A stretch of 64,000 nt of DNA from Ruminococcaceae bacterium AM07-15 (GTDB lineage: Bacteria > Bacillota > Clostridia > Oscillospirales > Butyricicoccaceae), in NCBI GenBank assembly GCA_003477405.1, contig QUDE01000017.1, positions 1 through 64,000 on the forward strand. The letters run 5' to 3'. A program made the translations under genes and the position numbers. Within the stretch, counting starts at the first letter, position 1. Each line of letters starts with the position of its first letter. Of the stretch, positions 50,852-60,649 are shown piece by piece. Under the pieces are notes generated by a model. The model was not told the DNA's origin and ran no database searches. It saw only the letters and a program-made list of their open reading frames with translations.

Positions 50852-51341
50852 CGTAATACCATCCTTTCAGCTGCTCTTTCAGCTGCCGACGGGCCCGGGA
50901 CAGACGCACCGTCACCGTGGACAAGGGAATATGGAGAATCTCTGCAATCTCCCTTACCTTCAGCTGCTGATAGTAATAAAGCAAAATGACCTCCCGATAG
51001 GGCCGGGACAGAGCCATCACCGCCCGGGGCAAGGTGTCATCGGTCTCCGGTACCCCAGGGGCCGGCAGCTGTTCCAGCACCTGAGAGGGCAGACGACGCC
51101 AATGCCAGGGCGAGCGCAGATAGCCTTTGCATACATTGATGGCAATGCGGGTCAGCCAGGTGGCCATAGCTGCCTGACCCCGAAATTCGTCCATATGCTG
51201 AAAAGCCCGCAAAAAGCTTTCCTGCACCGCATCCTCCGCCAGATTCCGATCCTTCAGATAGAGAGTACACAGCCGCAAAAGCCGATCTCCTTCTTCCTCC
51301 AGCATCTTCTGAAAAAGGGCTTTCTTTTCCTCCTGCTCCAT
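50841..51341 (-). CDS. ECF RNA polymerase sigma factor
   Basis: A 166-residue sigma-70 family protein with region 2 (LYLKDRNLAEDAVQESFLRA and WLTRIAINVCKGYL) and region 4 (LSRPYREVILLYYYQQLKVR, EIAEILHIPLSTVTVRLSRA). It lacks regions 1.1 and 3, as expected for ECF sigmas. ATG 51341, seven bases after AAAGGAGG, was chosen over the upstream TTG. It forms an operon with the membrane protein after it, which presumably controls its activity in response to an envelope signal. Confidence 0.93.
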   Translation of the reverse strand: MEQEEKKALFQKMLEEEGDRLLRLCTLYLKDRNLAEDAVQESFLRAFQHMDEFRGQAAMATWLTRIAINVCKGYLRSPWHWRRLPSQVLEQLPAPGVPETDDTLPRAVMALSRPYREVILLYYYQQLKVREIAEILHIPLSTVTVRLSRARRQLKEQLKGWYYDEE

Positions 51342-51406
51342 CCCGCTTCCTCCTTTCAACCATTGGATTCCTTGTCCTGGCCTTTTGCTTCCTCATGGCA
51401 AAAAAA

Positions 51407-51437
51407 TTTCCCCAAAGCCAAAAAGACTTTGGGGAAA
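51407..51437 (-). terminator. Terminator closing the murB-to-dus gene run
   Basis: TTTCCCCAAAG and CTTTGGGGAAA with a nine-base loop; read leftward it is followed by seven Ts. Confidence 0.88.
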
Positions 51438-51444
51438 GGACGGG

Positions 51445-52401
51445 TCACCAGGGTTCTTTGGCATCCTCCCGCAAGGGCAGGCGGAAAATTCCTTCCACAG
51501 CCCACTGATAATCAGCCGGTTCTGTGGCCTTGCGAAGGGCCTTGCCCAATCCCTGCTCATCTTCAAAGAGGAAAATCATGCACCGCCAGATGTCCTTCAT
51601 ACGGCAAATGGCATTTTTGGGACTTTGGAACGCCTGGCAGTATCCTTGATACAGGGTATCATGAAACAGCCGCAGCTCTTTCCGCTGAGCCGCTTTGCCC
51701 CCTTTGGCCTTGCGGAACACCGCCGGGTCGGCAATGGCCCCTCGTCCCAGCATCAACCCCCGCAGCATGGGATACTCCTGCTCCATCCGGGCGCAGTCGG
51801 CCGCAGTCACCAGATCCCCATTGTAGCAAAGGGGCAGGCTGGTGTGTTCTGCCGCCCATCGGAAAGCCTGGGGGCGCACCGGCTTCCGGTACAGATCCTG
51901 ACGCACCCGGGGATGCAAAATCAGCTCTTCCAGGGGGTATTTTTCAAAAATGGCCAGGATGGGAGGAAACTCCTCCTCCGAAGCCATGCCCAACCGGCTT
52001 TTCACCGAAATTTTCACCGGCAGAGCGGCGGAAAAGATTTCTTCCAAAAAGTGATCCAGCTCCTGTGGATGGGCCAGAAACCCCGATCCCTTTCCCTTGG
52101 CGGTGACGGTCCCCGAAGGACATCCCAGATTCAGATTGATGTGCTGGTAGCCCAGCTCCCCCAGCCTGCGGGCCGCGCCGATGAAATCCCCACTGCGCCG
52201 GGTGAGCAGCTGAGGAACCAAAGGCAGACCCTGGTTTTCCTCAGGGGCGATGTCCCGCAGCTCTCTTTTGTTCAGCGTGCCCCCTTCTCCCGGAGAAAGA
52301 AAGGGGGTATAGTACCGATCGGCGCCGCCAAAAATTTCATGGTGCGTCCGCCGGTACAGAGGGCCGGTGATCCCCTCCAGAGGGGCCAGATCATAGCGCA
52401 C
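51445..52401 (-). CDS. tRNA-dihydrouridine synthase
   Basis: A 318-residue flavoenzyme: LAPLEGITGPLYRRTHHEIF at the start, LNLGCPSGTVTAKGKGSGFL with the catalytic Cys, VKISVKSRLG, ILHPRVR, CYNGDL and LMLGRGAIADP of the FMN-binding barrel. It reduces uridine in tRNA D-loops. The Cys and the barrel motifs are present; which D position it serves is not inferable. It is the last gene of the run and is closed by a terminator. Confidence 0.93.
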   Translation of the reverse strand: MRYDLAPLEGITGPLYRRTHHEIFGGADRYYTPFLSPGEGGTLNKRELRDIAPEENQGLPLVPQLLTRRSGDFIGAARRLGELGYQHINLNLGCPSGTVTAKGKGSGFLAHPQELDHFLEEIFSAALPVKISVKSRLGMASEEEFPPILAIFEKYPLEELILHPRVRQDLYRKPVRPQAFRWAAEHTSLPLCYNGDLVTAADCARMEQEYPMLRGLMLGRGAIADPAVFRKAKGGKAAQRKELRLFHDTLYQGYCQAFQSPKNAICRMKDIWRCMIFLFEDEQGLGKALRKATEPADYQWAVEGIFRLPLREDAKEPW

Positions 52402-52457
52402 GGGGTTTCCTCCTTTGTTCTTCCTTCTTTGCAGCCTTCTTCATTCCCAAAGCCGAC

Positions 52458-53273
52458 CTATAGCCGCTTCTTCATCACAAAAGACCGGTTGTCAATGGCC
52501 CGCATGGTGGCCAGGATGCCATCCAGATGATCGTATTCGTGTTGGATCAGCTCGGCCATGTCATCGTCCATCTGTTTTTCCTGCTCCACCCAATTTTCGT
52601 CCCGGTAGCGCAGCAAACAGTGGCGATGCCGGCGCACCCGAACCAAAAGCCCGGGAAAAGACATACAGTCGTCCATCAGCTCCATGGTTTCCTCACCGAT
52701 GAAGGAAAGCTGGGGATTGATGATCACATAGGGTCTGTCGGTGAGCATACAAATCACCCGTTTGTGCACCCCGATCTGCGGGGCCGCAATGGCCCTTCCG
52801 AAACCATAATCCCGGCGAATGCCCCGGATGCAGTCGAACATATCCCCAAACATGGGACGCAGCTGCTCCAGCTCTTCCTCCCTGACCTCCTGGGAAACCT
52901 GGTACAGCCTGGGATCTCCCAGCAGCAAAATCTCTCTTTCCATGTCGGCTTCTCCCCTTCCCTCTGCTTTCTTTTCTCCGGGCTGCGTTTCCCCCGGAGA
53001 AAAGGGGTGATTTTGGATCAACTTCAGCTTTTCTGTCCTTTTCAGCTTTTTCACCTGCCGCTCCCGGCGCAAGGCTGCGCCTTGACTGGAGCAGCTTTCC
53101 CAGTAAACCAGCGTCAGTTCTCCCCGGCCCCGGGTGTATTTGGCCCCCCGTCCTTCCCGATGGGCCCGGAGCCGCCGGGGCAGATCGGTGGTCACACCGG
53201 TATACAGGCTGCCATCGCCGCAGCAGAGAATGTACAGGTACCAGCTGCCCCTTTCCGGCAGGTCTTTTTCCAT
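52458..53273 (-). CDS. GIY-YIG nuclease-peptide deformylase fusion
   Basis: One uninterrupted frame of 271 residues. Residues 8-85 are a GIY-YIG domain of the YhbQ/SLX1-like small type (WYLYILCCGDGSLYTGVTTD, LRRERQVKKLKR). After a charged linker the C-terminal half, from M111, is a peptide deformylase: GFGRAIAAPQIG (157-168), the Cys block DDCMSFPG (C203, instead of EGCLS) and HEYDH (245-249). The internal ATG at 52943 has GGGGAG eight bases upstream, so a separate deformylase may also be made. The gene start overlaps the preceding FMN-protein stop. Confidence 0.88.
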   Translation of the reverse strand: MEKDLPERGSWYLYILCCGDGSLYTGVTTDLPRRLRAHREGRGAKYTRGRGELTLVYWESCSSQGAALRRERQVKKLKRTEKLKLIQNHPFSPGETQPGEKKAEGRGEADMEREILLLGDPRLYQVSQEVREEELEQLRPMFGDMFDCIRGIRRDYGFGRAIAAPQIGVHKRVICMLTDRPYVIINPQLSFIGEETMELMDDCMSFPGLLVRVRRHRHCLLRYRDENWVEQEKQMDDDMAELIQHEYDHLDGILATMRAIDNRSFVMKKRL

Positions 53274-53737
53274 CACAGGCGGTTACTTTTACCGGTGATA
53301 TGGATCAGGTCCACCGCCACCACCTGCACCTTGGGAAACTTTTCGATCTCCTTTTCCCACTCGCTTTCATAACCAGGGGAATACTTCTGGCAAATGGCCA
53401 AAAGGGCCCGCCGTGCTTCCTCTCCCTGGGCCAGCCGGGCTTTTCCCTGGGCCACCACCGATTCATAGGCCATGGTCATTTCCTTTTGCAGCACCTGGGT
53501 GCGCCCCAGGGCGCACAGGCAAACCTGAGGATTCTTCTGGATGTTGTCCAGCTTCTCTCCCGCCGGAGCGCAATGAAAATACAAAGCATTTCCCAACACC
53601 ACCGGGGAGACCGGCACGGTGTGAGGCGCTCTCTCTTCATCCACTGTGGTAAACAGGGCATATTCACATTCTGCCAGCAGTTTCCGGGCTTTTTCCTCTT
53701 CCATCGCCCGGTTTCCAAGACGCATGGGACGGATCAT
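53273..53737 (-). CDS. Pyridoxamine 5'-phosphate oxidase-like FMN-binding protein
   Basis: A 154-residue split-barrel flavoprotein: MRLGNRAMEEEKARKLLAEC, YALFTTVDEERAPHTVPVSP, ALYFHCAPAGEKLDNIQKNP and later YESVVAQGKARL are the NimA/PNPOx-like core. Such proteins bind FMN and reduce small substrates, and some reduce nitroimidazoles. The residues for true pyridoxamine oxidation are not evident. The stop shares bases with the start of the deformylase fusion gene. It follows pcrA by 13 bases. Confidence 0.88.
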   Translation of the reverse strand: MIRPMRLGNRAMEEEKARKLLAECEYALFTTVDEERAPHTVPVSPVVLGNALYFHCAPAGEKLDNIQKNPQVCLCALGRTQVLQKEMTMAYESVVAQGKARLAQGEEARRALLAICQKYSPGYESEWEKEIEKFPKVQVVAVDLIHITGKSNRL

Positions 53738-53750
53738 AGGGTTTCCTCCT

Positions 53751-56117
53751 TTATTTGATGGTGATGAACTGGCTGGCTGTGCGCAGCATCATCATTTTCG
53801 TACCTTCGGCAAACTTCACTTCCATCAGCACATCGTTGCCCATAGGCGTGCAGGCCTGCACCACGCCATCCCCAAAGGCCTTGTGGGTGATGGCCTGGCC
53901 GGGGCGCACAAAGGGCAGATCCTTTTGCGCCTCCTTGGCGCGGCTTCCAAAGGCCGAGGCAAAACTCTTCTGCACGGTGGGTCGGATGTTGGCGGCCTGA
54001 CGGCGCTGAGGAGCCGGACGGGCCTTCGCCTTTTTCTCCATGTGCTCTTCCGGTATTTCCCCGATAAATCGGGAAGGCCGACAAAAAGAAGTCTGACCAT
54101 AGAGCATCCGCCGCTGAGCGCAAGTGATGAAAAGCCTCCGCTTGGCCCGGGTCATGGCCACATAGCAGATCCGCCGCTCCTCTTCCAGTTCCTCGTCGCT
54201 GTCCATGCTCCGGTGGGAGGGGAAAATACCCTCTTCCATGCCGCAGAGGAACACCGTGTCAAATTCCAGTCCTTTGGCCGAATGCATGGTCATCAGTGTA
54301 ACGGCGTCGGCCTGCTCATCGTACCGGTCGATGTCGGTGAACAGGGCCACTTCTTCCAGAAAGTCCAGCAAAGTGCCCCCTTCGTGGGTGCTTTCGAACT
54401 CCACAATGTTGGATTTCAGCTCCATCACATTTTCGATCCGGGTCTGGGCTTCGATATTCTCCTGGCTGCGCAGCATCCGCAGATACCCGCTCTCTTCCAG
54501 CAAAGCGTCATACAGCTCGCCCAAAGACAGATCATGAGCCTTTTCCTGCAGGCCCTTGATCATCTTGGCAAAGGCCTCCAGGCTATCTTTGGCCCGGGCC
54601 AGATCGGGATATTCTCCCGCTCTTTGGATCACGGAAAAATCGTCGGTATTTTCCATGGATGCCAAGTCGGCCACATGCTCCAGGGTCTTGGCGCCGATCT
54701 TCCGGGGCGGATTGTTGATGATCCGCCGCAGCCGGATACCGTCTGAGGGGTTTGCAATGACCCACAGATAGGCCAGCATATCCTTCACCTCAGCCCGGTC
54801 GAAAAACCGCAGACCGCTGACCATCCGGTAAGGGATTGCATTGCGCTTGAGTGCTCCTTCGATGCTGTTGGACAATGCATGGTTCCGGTAGAGCACGGTG
54901 AAATCAGAAAATTTCTGGCCTTTCCCGTAGCCTTTGAGGATCTCGCTGGCGATAAACTGCCCTTCGTCCTCCTGGTTGTCCCCAGAAAAATAGACGATCT
55001 TGTCTCCCTCGCCGTTTTCTGTCCACAGCCGCTTGCCTTTCCGGGCAGTGTTGTGGGAAATCACCTCGTTGGCCGCTTCCAGAATGCTCATGGTAGAGCG
55101 GTAATTCTGTTCCAGACGGATCACCCGGGCGTTTTCGTACTGCTTTTCAAACTCCAGGATGTTTTCGATGGTGGCGCCCCGGAACTTATAGATACTCTGG
55201 TCATCGTCGCCCACCACGCAGATGTTCCCATAGCCTCCGGCCAACAGGCTGCACAGCACATATTGGGCGTGGTTCGTGTCCTGGTATTCGTCCACCAGCA
55301 CATAGCGGAACTGGCGCTGATAATGCTCCCGCACATCGCTGCACTCCTGGAGCAGATGAACGGTTTCCATGATGATGTCGTCAAAGTCCATGGCCCCGGC
55401 CCGGCGCATCCGGTTCTGGTATTCTTCGTAAATGCGGCCCACGGCCTTTTTGTAGTAGTCGTCCCCTGCCTGCTGCTGATACTGCCGGGGAGTAATCAGT
55501 TTGTCCTTGGCCCGGGAAATCTGGTTGATGACCCCCCGCAGATCAAACTTCTTTTCATCGTAGCTCAGCTCCCGCAGAGCCTGTCCCATCATTTTCTTTT
55601 TGTCGTCTTCATCATAGATGGTGAAGTTGCCGTAGCCGATCCGCTCGCCATACCGGCGGAGAATGCGCACGCAGGCCGAATGGAAGGTATGGGCCCAAAT
55701 GTCCTCGGCCATAGCACCGCAGGCCTTTTCCAGCCGGTCTTTCAGCTCCCCGGCCGCCTTGTTGGTAAAGGTGATGGCGATGATCTGCCAGGGGCGGGGA
55801 GGGTCCACACTGCACAGGTCCACAATATCCTCAGGAGTCGCCTCTTCCGGCTGGGCCAGATAGGCAGCCATGCGCCTGAGGTCCTCTTCGGTGGCCCCCA
55901 CAGGAGCCGTTTCCTCTTCGTAACCTCTGCCGTATTTCAGCAGATTGATCACCCGGTTGATGAGCACTGTGGTTTTACCGCTTCCTGCGCCGGCCAGCAG
56001 CAGCAGCGGCCCTTCGGTGCAGAACACCGCTTCCCGCTGCATAGGGTTCAGTCCGGAAAACTCCTCTTCCAGGATGGATTTGCGCAGAGCGCTGTATTTG
56101 AGATCAAATTCCGTCAT
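53751..56117 (-). CDS. pcrA: UvrD/PcrA-type DNA helicase
   Basis: A 788-residue SF1A helicase: motif I AGAGSGKTT (42-50), motif II DEYQDTN, motif III VVGDDDQSIYKFRGA, motif IV RLEQNYRS, motif V LMTMHSAKGLEFD and motif VI VAMTRAKRRLFI. PcrA unwinds DNA in repair and rolling-circle replication and removes RNA polymerase. All motifs are present. It lies 25 bases after dnaE on the same strand, a replication/repair pairing found in several Clostridia. Confidence 0.95.
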   Translation of the reverse strand: MTEFDLKYSALRKSILEEEFSGLNPMQREAVFCTEGPLLLLAGAGSGKTTVLINRVINLLKYGRGYEEETAPVGATEEDLRRMAAYLAQPEEATPEDIVDLCSVDPPRPWQIIAITFTNKAAGELKDRLEKACGAMAEDIWAHTFHSACVRILRRYGERIGYGNFTIYDEDDKKKMMGQALRELSYDEKKFDLRGVINQISRAKDKLITPRQYQQQAGDDYYKKAVGRIYEEYQNRMRRAGAMDFDDIIMETVHLLQECSDVREHYQRQFRYVLVDEYQDTNHAQYVLCSLLAGGYGNICVVGDDDQSIYKFRGATIENILEFEKQYENARVIRLEQNYRSTMSILEAANEVISHNTARKGKRLWTENGEGDKIVYFSGDNQEDEGQFIASEILKGYGKGQKFSDFTVLYRNHALSNSIEGALKRNAIPYRMVSGLRFFDRAEVKDMLAYLWVIANPSDGIRLRRIINNPPRKIGAKTLEHVADLASMENTDDFSVIQRAGEYPDLARAKDSLEAFAKMIKGLQEKAHDLSLGELYDALLEESGYLRMLRSQENIEAQTRIENVMELKSNIVEFESTHEGGTLLDFLEEVALFTDIDRYDEQADAVTLMTMHSAKGLEFDTVFLCGMEEGIFPSHRSMDSDEELEEERRICYVAMTRAKRRLFITCAQRRMLYGQTSFCRPSRFIGEIPEEHMEKKAKARPAPQRRQAANIRPTVQKSFASAFGSRAKEAQKDLPFVRPGQAITHKAFGDGVVQACTPMGNDVLMEVKFAEGTKMMMLRTASQFITIK

Positions 56118-56142
56118 TTATGTTTATTCCCTTTCCCTTTTT

Positions 56143-59100
56143 CTATCGAAGCACCACATTCTGGGGAGAAAGTAGTCCGCCCAGGTTCCGGATCAATTCT
56201 TCCCCCGGCGTGATCCACAGCTCCTGCCGGGCCAGAAACCGTTTGCCGGTGTCACTGTAAAAGATGACCACCGGCGTCTGGCCCGGGCTTTGGCGCAGAA
56301 AAGCCTTGGTCTGTTCCAACAGCGGGGCATTTTCTCCGCTGAAACGAAGATACAGCCGGGGACCGGCGGGCTTCTTTTCTGCCTCTTCCTTTGTCTCCCG
56401 GACCTGAGGACGGGGCGAAGGCCCTCGGGAAGCTCCTCTCCATCCGCTGCTTCTGCTTTTGCCATGCCATTCCGCCGCACTCTGGGGGGTGAGGACGGCA
56501 CACCGGTCACATACCAGCTTGGGTTCCTCATCCTCCCGGGCGGAGATGCGGCCATACACCACCAGGGCGTTGTCTTCCACAAAAGCTCCGGGTGCGCTGT
56601 CCATGGCCTTCTGGAACACCAGCAGCTCCATGCTCCCCGACCGGTCTTCCAGGGTCACATAGGCCATGGTGGTGTTGTTTTTGGTGGTTTTCAGCCTGAC
56701 GGCCGAAACGATGCCTGCCAAGGTGATATACATTCCATCCCGCAGATCGCTTTCCGCTCTTCCCATGCCCTCTTCCTCTTCCGGGGCAAAGGCGGCCAGC
56801 ACCTGGCCGATGGGGGTGGCCCCCACCTGTTTCACCAGCTCTCCCTGCTCGTCCAGAGGATGGCCGGACAGATAGATGCCGGTGGTCTGCTTTTCCATGG
56901 CCAGAAGTTCCCGCTTGGGATATTCCGGGATGTCAAGCAGTTCCACTTCCGCCGCTTCTTCTTCCTGGGCCATGCCGAACAGATCGATCTGGCCTTCGAT
57001 GTTCTTCCGCCGTTCGCTCACCGAAGCGTCCAGCACCTGCTCATAGACCCGCAGCAGCTGGGAGCGGCGGTGGCCGAAGCTGTCAAAGGCGCCGCAGCGG
57101 ATGAGGTTTTCCAAGGCCCGTTTGTTCAGATCGGTCTCCACCATGCGGGAGCAAAAATCGCTGAACGAGCGGAAAGGTCCGCCGCTCTGCCGCTCTTTTT
57201 CCAAGGCGGCCACAAAGCTCCGGCCCACATTTTTCACCGCTGCAAGACCAAAACGGATGGTCTTGTCCCGGACGGTAAAGTCCGCCCCCGATTGGTTGAT
57301 GTCCGGTGTGAGGATGGTGATGCCCATTTCCCTGCATTCCAGGATGTATTCCGACACCTTGGCGCTGTCCCCCAGCACCGAGGTGAGGAGGGCCGCCATA
57401 TATTCGGTGGGATAGTGATATTTTACATAGGCGGTCTGGTAGGACAAAACGGCATAAGACACCGCATGGGCTTTGTTGAAGGCGTAATTGGCGAAATCCA
57501 GTAGATCGTCAAAGAGCTGGGAAGCCACTTCTTCGGAAACGCCGTTGGCTACGCACCCTACAATGCCTTCTTCCTTGTTGCCGTGGATAAAGTTCTCCCG
57601 TTCGCTTTTCAGCACATCCATCTTCTTTTTGCTCATGGCCTTGCGCACCAGGTCGGCCTTTCCCAGAGAATAACCGGCCAGACGGCGGAAGATCTCCATC
57701 ACCTGTTCCTGGTAAACGGTACAACCATAAGTCACCTGCAAGATATCCCGCAGGAGGGGATGCTTGTACTGCACTTTTTCCGGATGATGCTTGCAATCGA
57801 TGTAAGTGGGGATGCTGGCCATGGGGCCCGGGCGGTACAGAGCGATGGCCGCGGTGATGTCTTCAATGGAATGGGGCTTCATGGCCACCACCACCCCGCG
57901 CATCCCGGCGCTTTCCAGCTGGAACACCCCGGAGGTCTTGCCCTGAGAGAGCATCTCATAGACCCCTTTGTCCTCATAGTCAATATTGTGCAGGTCCAGC
58001 CCCACCCCGCTTTGCTTCACCAGTTCCACGGCGTCGTGCAGGATGGTCAGGTTCCGCAGCCCCAGAAAATCCATTTTCAAAAGGCCCAGTTCTTCCAGAG
58101 TGGTCATGATGTACTGGGTGACAACACCCTGGTCGTTTTTGGCCAGAGGCACATAGCGATGCACCGGCTCTTTGGTGATGACCACACCGGCGGCGTGGGT
58201 GGAGGCATTGCGGGGAGTTCCTTCCAGCTTCCGGGCGGTGTCCAGAAGGGTGTGCACCCGCTCGTCGCTTTCGTACAGGCTGCGCAGCTCCCGGGAGACC
58301 TTCAAAGCCTTGTCCAGGGTGATTTTCAGTTCCTGGGGCACCAGTTTGGCCACCGCATCCACTTCGGCATAGGTCATGTTCAGCGCCCGGCCGCAATCCC
58401 GCACCGCTGCCTTGGCCGCCATGGTGCCGAAAGTGATGATCTGAGCCACATGGTCTTCTCCGTATTTCTCCACCACATAGTCGATGACCTCCTGCCGCCG
58501 CACGCCGCAGAAGTCCATATCGATATCGGGCATGGACACCCGTTCCGGGTTCAAAAACCGTTCGAAGTACAGGTTATAGCGCATGGGGTCGATGTCGGTG
58601 ATGCCCAGGCAATAGCTGACCATACTGCCTGCGGCGCTGCCCCGACCAGGGCCCACCGGAATATCCCGGGACCGGGCAAAGCGGACGAAATCCCACACAA
58701 TGAGGAAATAGTCGGTAAAGCCCATGCGGCAGATCATATCCAGCTCGTATTCCAGACGCTCCCGATAGGAAGCATCCTTGTCGGGATAGAGACGGGCAAA
58801 GCCCTCATCGGCCAGATAACGCAGATACCCCTCAGCGTCATAGCCTTCGGGCACATCAAAGGCCGGCAGGTGCTGCTCTGAAAAATCGAACTCCACCTGG
58901 CAGCGCTCTGCGATCTTCACTGTGTTGGAAATGGCCCCGGGGAATTTGTCCTCCGGAAAGAGCTGCGCCATTTCCTCTCCGCCTTTTAGATAGAATTCTT
59001 CCCCTTCAAAGCGCATCCGGTTGGGCTCATCCACCGTTTTTCCCGTCTGGATGCAAAGGAGCACATCCTGGCTGGAGGCATCCTCCCGCTTGAGATAGTG

Positions 59101-59724
59101 GGCGTCGTTGGTGGCCACCAATCCCACGCCCAGCTCTTTGGCCAGGCGGCACAGGCCCTCGTTGACCTTTTTCTGTTCCGGGATGCCGTGGTCCTGCACC
59201 TCGATGAAATAGTTCTCCGGGCCAAACAGATCCCGGTATTGTGTGGCCAGCTCCAGGGCACCTTCATAGTTGTCCTGGTCCAGCAGCCGGGGCACCTGCC
59301 CGGCCAGACAGGCCGACAGACAGATCAGCCCTTCGTGGTATTCTTTCAGCAAATCCCAGTCCACCCGGGGCTTGTTGTAAAACCCCTGGAGGAAGCCCTG
59401 GCTCACCAGATAGATCAGGTTTTCATACCCTTTCTGGTTTTGGCACAAAAGCACCAGGTGATAGGCTTCCCCGTCCAGTTCGGCTGTTTTGTCAAAGCGG
59501 CTGCGAGGCGCCACATAGACCTCGCAGCCGATGATGGGATGGACCCCTTCCGCCTTGCAGGCTTTATAAAAATCAATGCACCCGTACATCACCCCGTGAT
59601 CGGTGACGGCCAGGGACTGCTGTCCCAGCTCCTTGGCTCTGCGGGGCAGTTCCGCCACAGGGCAGGCGCCGTCCAACAGGCTGAACACGCTGTGCACATG
59701 CAAATGGACAAAATCAATGGCCAT
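56143..59724 (-). CDS. dnaE: DNA polymerase III alpha subunit
   Basis: A 1193-residue replicative polymerase of the DnaE class. The N-terminal PHP domain begins FVHLHVHSVFSLLDGA; the palm holds PDIDMDFCGVRRQEVI with two catalytic Asp residues; the OB fold is near 990-1080 (TLAGIVSAVRLKTTKNN). It lacks the 3'-5' exonuclease that marks PolC, so it is probably the initiation/lagging-strand partner. The start ATG 59724 follows GGGAGATAAAGATACT; an upstream TTG is less likely. It is followed closely by pcrA and preceded by whiA. Confidence 0.96.
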   Translation of the reverse strand: MAIDFVHLHVHSVFSLLDGACPVAELPRRAKELGQQSLAVTDHGVMYGCIDFYKACKAEGVHPIIGCEVYVAPRSRFDKTAELDGEAYHLVLLCQNQKGYENLIYLVSQGFLQGFYNKPRVDWDLLKEYHEGLICLSACLAGQVPRLLDQDNYEGALELATQYRDLFGPENYFIEVQDHGIPEQKKVNEGLCRLAKELGVGLVATNDAHYLKREDASSQDVLLCIQTGKTVDEPNRMRFEGEEFYLKGGEEMAQLFPEDKFPGAISNTVKIAERCQVEFDFSEQHLPAFDVPEGYDAEGYLRYLADEGFARLYPDKDASYRERLEYELDMICRMGFTDYFLIVWDFVRFARSRDIPVGPGRGSAAGSMVSYCLGITDIDPMRYNLYFERFLNPERVSMPDIDMDFCGVRRQEVIDYVVEKYGEDHVAQIITFGTMAAKAAVRDCGRALNMTYAEVDAVAKLVPQELKITLDKALKVSRELRSLYESDERVHTLLDTARKLEGTPRNASTHAAGVVITKEPVHRYVPLAKNDQGVVTQYIMTTLEELGLLKMDFLGLRNLTILHDAVELVKQSGVGLDLHNIDYEDKGVYEMLSQGKTSGVFQLESAGMRGVVVAMKPHSIEDITAAIALYRPGPMASIPTYIDCKHHPEKVQYKHPLLRDILQVTYGCTVYQEQVMEIFRRLAGYSLGKADLVRKAMSKKKMDVLKSERENFIHGNKEEGIVGCVANGVSEEVASQLFDDLLDFANYAFNKAHAVSYAVLSYQTAYVKYHYPTEYMAALLTSVLGDSAKVSEYILECREMGITILTPDINQSGADFTVRDKTIRFGLAAVKNVGRSFVAALEKERQSGGPFRSFSDFCSRMVETDLNKRALENLIRCGAFDSFGHRRSQLLRVYEQVLDASVSERRKNIEGQIDLFGMAQEEEAAEVELLDIPEYPKRELLAMEKQTTGIYLSGHPLDEQGELVKQVGATPIGQVLAAFAPEEEEGMGRAESDLRDGMYITLAGIVSAVRLKTTKNNTTMAYVTLEDRSGSMELLVFQKAMDSAPGAFVEDNALVVYGRISAREDEEPKLVCDRCAVLTPQSAAEWHGKSRSSGWRGASRGPSPRPQVRETKEEAEKKPAGPRLYLRFSGENAPLLEQTKAFLRQSPGQTPVVIFYSDTGKRFLARQELWITPGEELIRNLGGLLSPQNVVLR

Positions 59725-59757
59725 AGTATCTTTATCTCCCAATTCCTTTGCCTTTTC

Positions 59758-60648
59758 TCAATCTTCCAATTTGGCCGCCAGCTGCTCCAGCTTCCGCAGT
59801 CGGTTGTTCAGCCCCGGTTTGGAAAGGGGCGGATCAAAATGCTGCAAAAGCTCGGCGAGGGACTCTTCCGGATGCTCCAGACGCACCCGGGCGGTCTCCC
59901 TCAGGCTTTCGGGCAGCTGCTCCAGCTGGCCCGCTTTTTCCAATTTGCCAATGGCATGACACTGGCGGGCGGCGGCTTCCACTGTCTTTCCCAGATTGGC
60001 CGTCTCGCAGTTGACCTTCCGGTTGATGTTGTTGCGGAAATCCTTTTCCACTTTCCGCAGCCGGAAATCCATGGCGGCCCCCGGGGCCCCCATGCGGCCG
60101 ATGATATCTTCAATCACATTGCTGTCTTTGTAGTAAAGCACAAAATTTCCCCGGCGGGAAACAAATCCGCAGCTAAGGCCCATTTCTTCCAACAGAAGCA
60201 CCGTCTGCCGGGCCACATTGTAATGGGAGGTCACCAGTTCCAGGTGATACCCCCGCCCGGGAGCCGACACATACCCGCCGGTGAGAAAAGCCCCCCGAAG
60301 GAAGGCGATGCGGCAGCAGTCCTCCTCCACCACCGCCCGGTTGAGATGAAGGGCGGTCCCTTCAAATTCATACCCAAAGGCGGAAAAAACCCGCCGCAAA
60401 GAAGGCGGGTCTTCCAAAACCAAGGCGTTGGTCCCATCGGGCCGGGGAGAGATCTCCACACCGGCACACCGGCGGAGAAGCTGCCGTACTCTCCCCCGCA
60501 CCGCCGCCAGGTCACTGTGTACCCGCAGGCGGCTTTGGGAGAAAACCGCGGCAAAGAGCAGCATCCCATAACACTCCGCCCGGGCGCAGCAATCCTTGCC
60601 CGGCCCCAGGCGGCAAAGTTCTTCTTTGATCTGTTGTGTAAAGGACAT
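59758..60648 (-). CDS. whiA: WhiA DNA-binding protein (LAGLIDADG-like)
   Basis: A 296-residue protein with degenerate homing-endonuclease repeats (RIAFLRGAFLTGGYVSAPGR, HLELVTSH) and a C-terminal HTH (LRETARVRLEHPEESLAELL, LSKPGLNNRLRKL). WhiA affects cell division and chromosome segregation in Gram-positives. Its place in rapZ-yvcK-whiA is conserved in Firmicutes. The gene starts one base before the yvcK stop region, so the two are coupled. Confidence 0.95.
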   Translation of the reverse strand: MSFTQQIKEELCRLGPGKDCCARAECYGMLLFAAVFSQSRLRVHSDLAAVRGRVRQLLRRCAGVEISPRPDGTNALVLEDPPSLRRVFSAFGYEFEGTALHLNRAVVEEDCCRIAFLRGAFLTGGYVSAPGRGYHLELVTSHYNVARQTVLLLEEMGLSCGFVSRRGNFVLYYKDSNVIEDIIGRMGAPGAAMDFRLRKVEKDFRNNINRKVNCETANLGKTVEAAARQCHAIGKLEKAGQLEQLPESLRETARVRLEHPEESLAELLQHFDPPLSKPGLNNRLRKLEQLAAKLED

Positions 60649-60649
60649 C

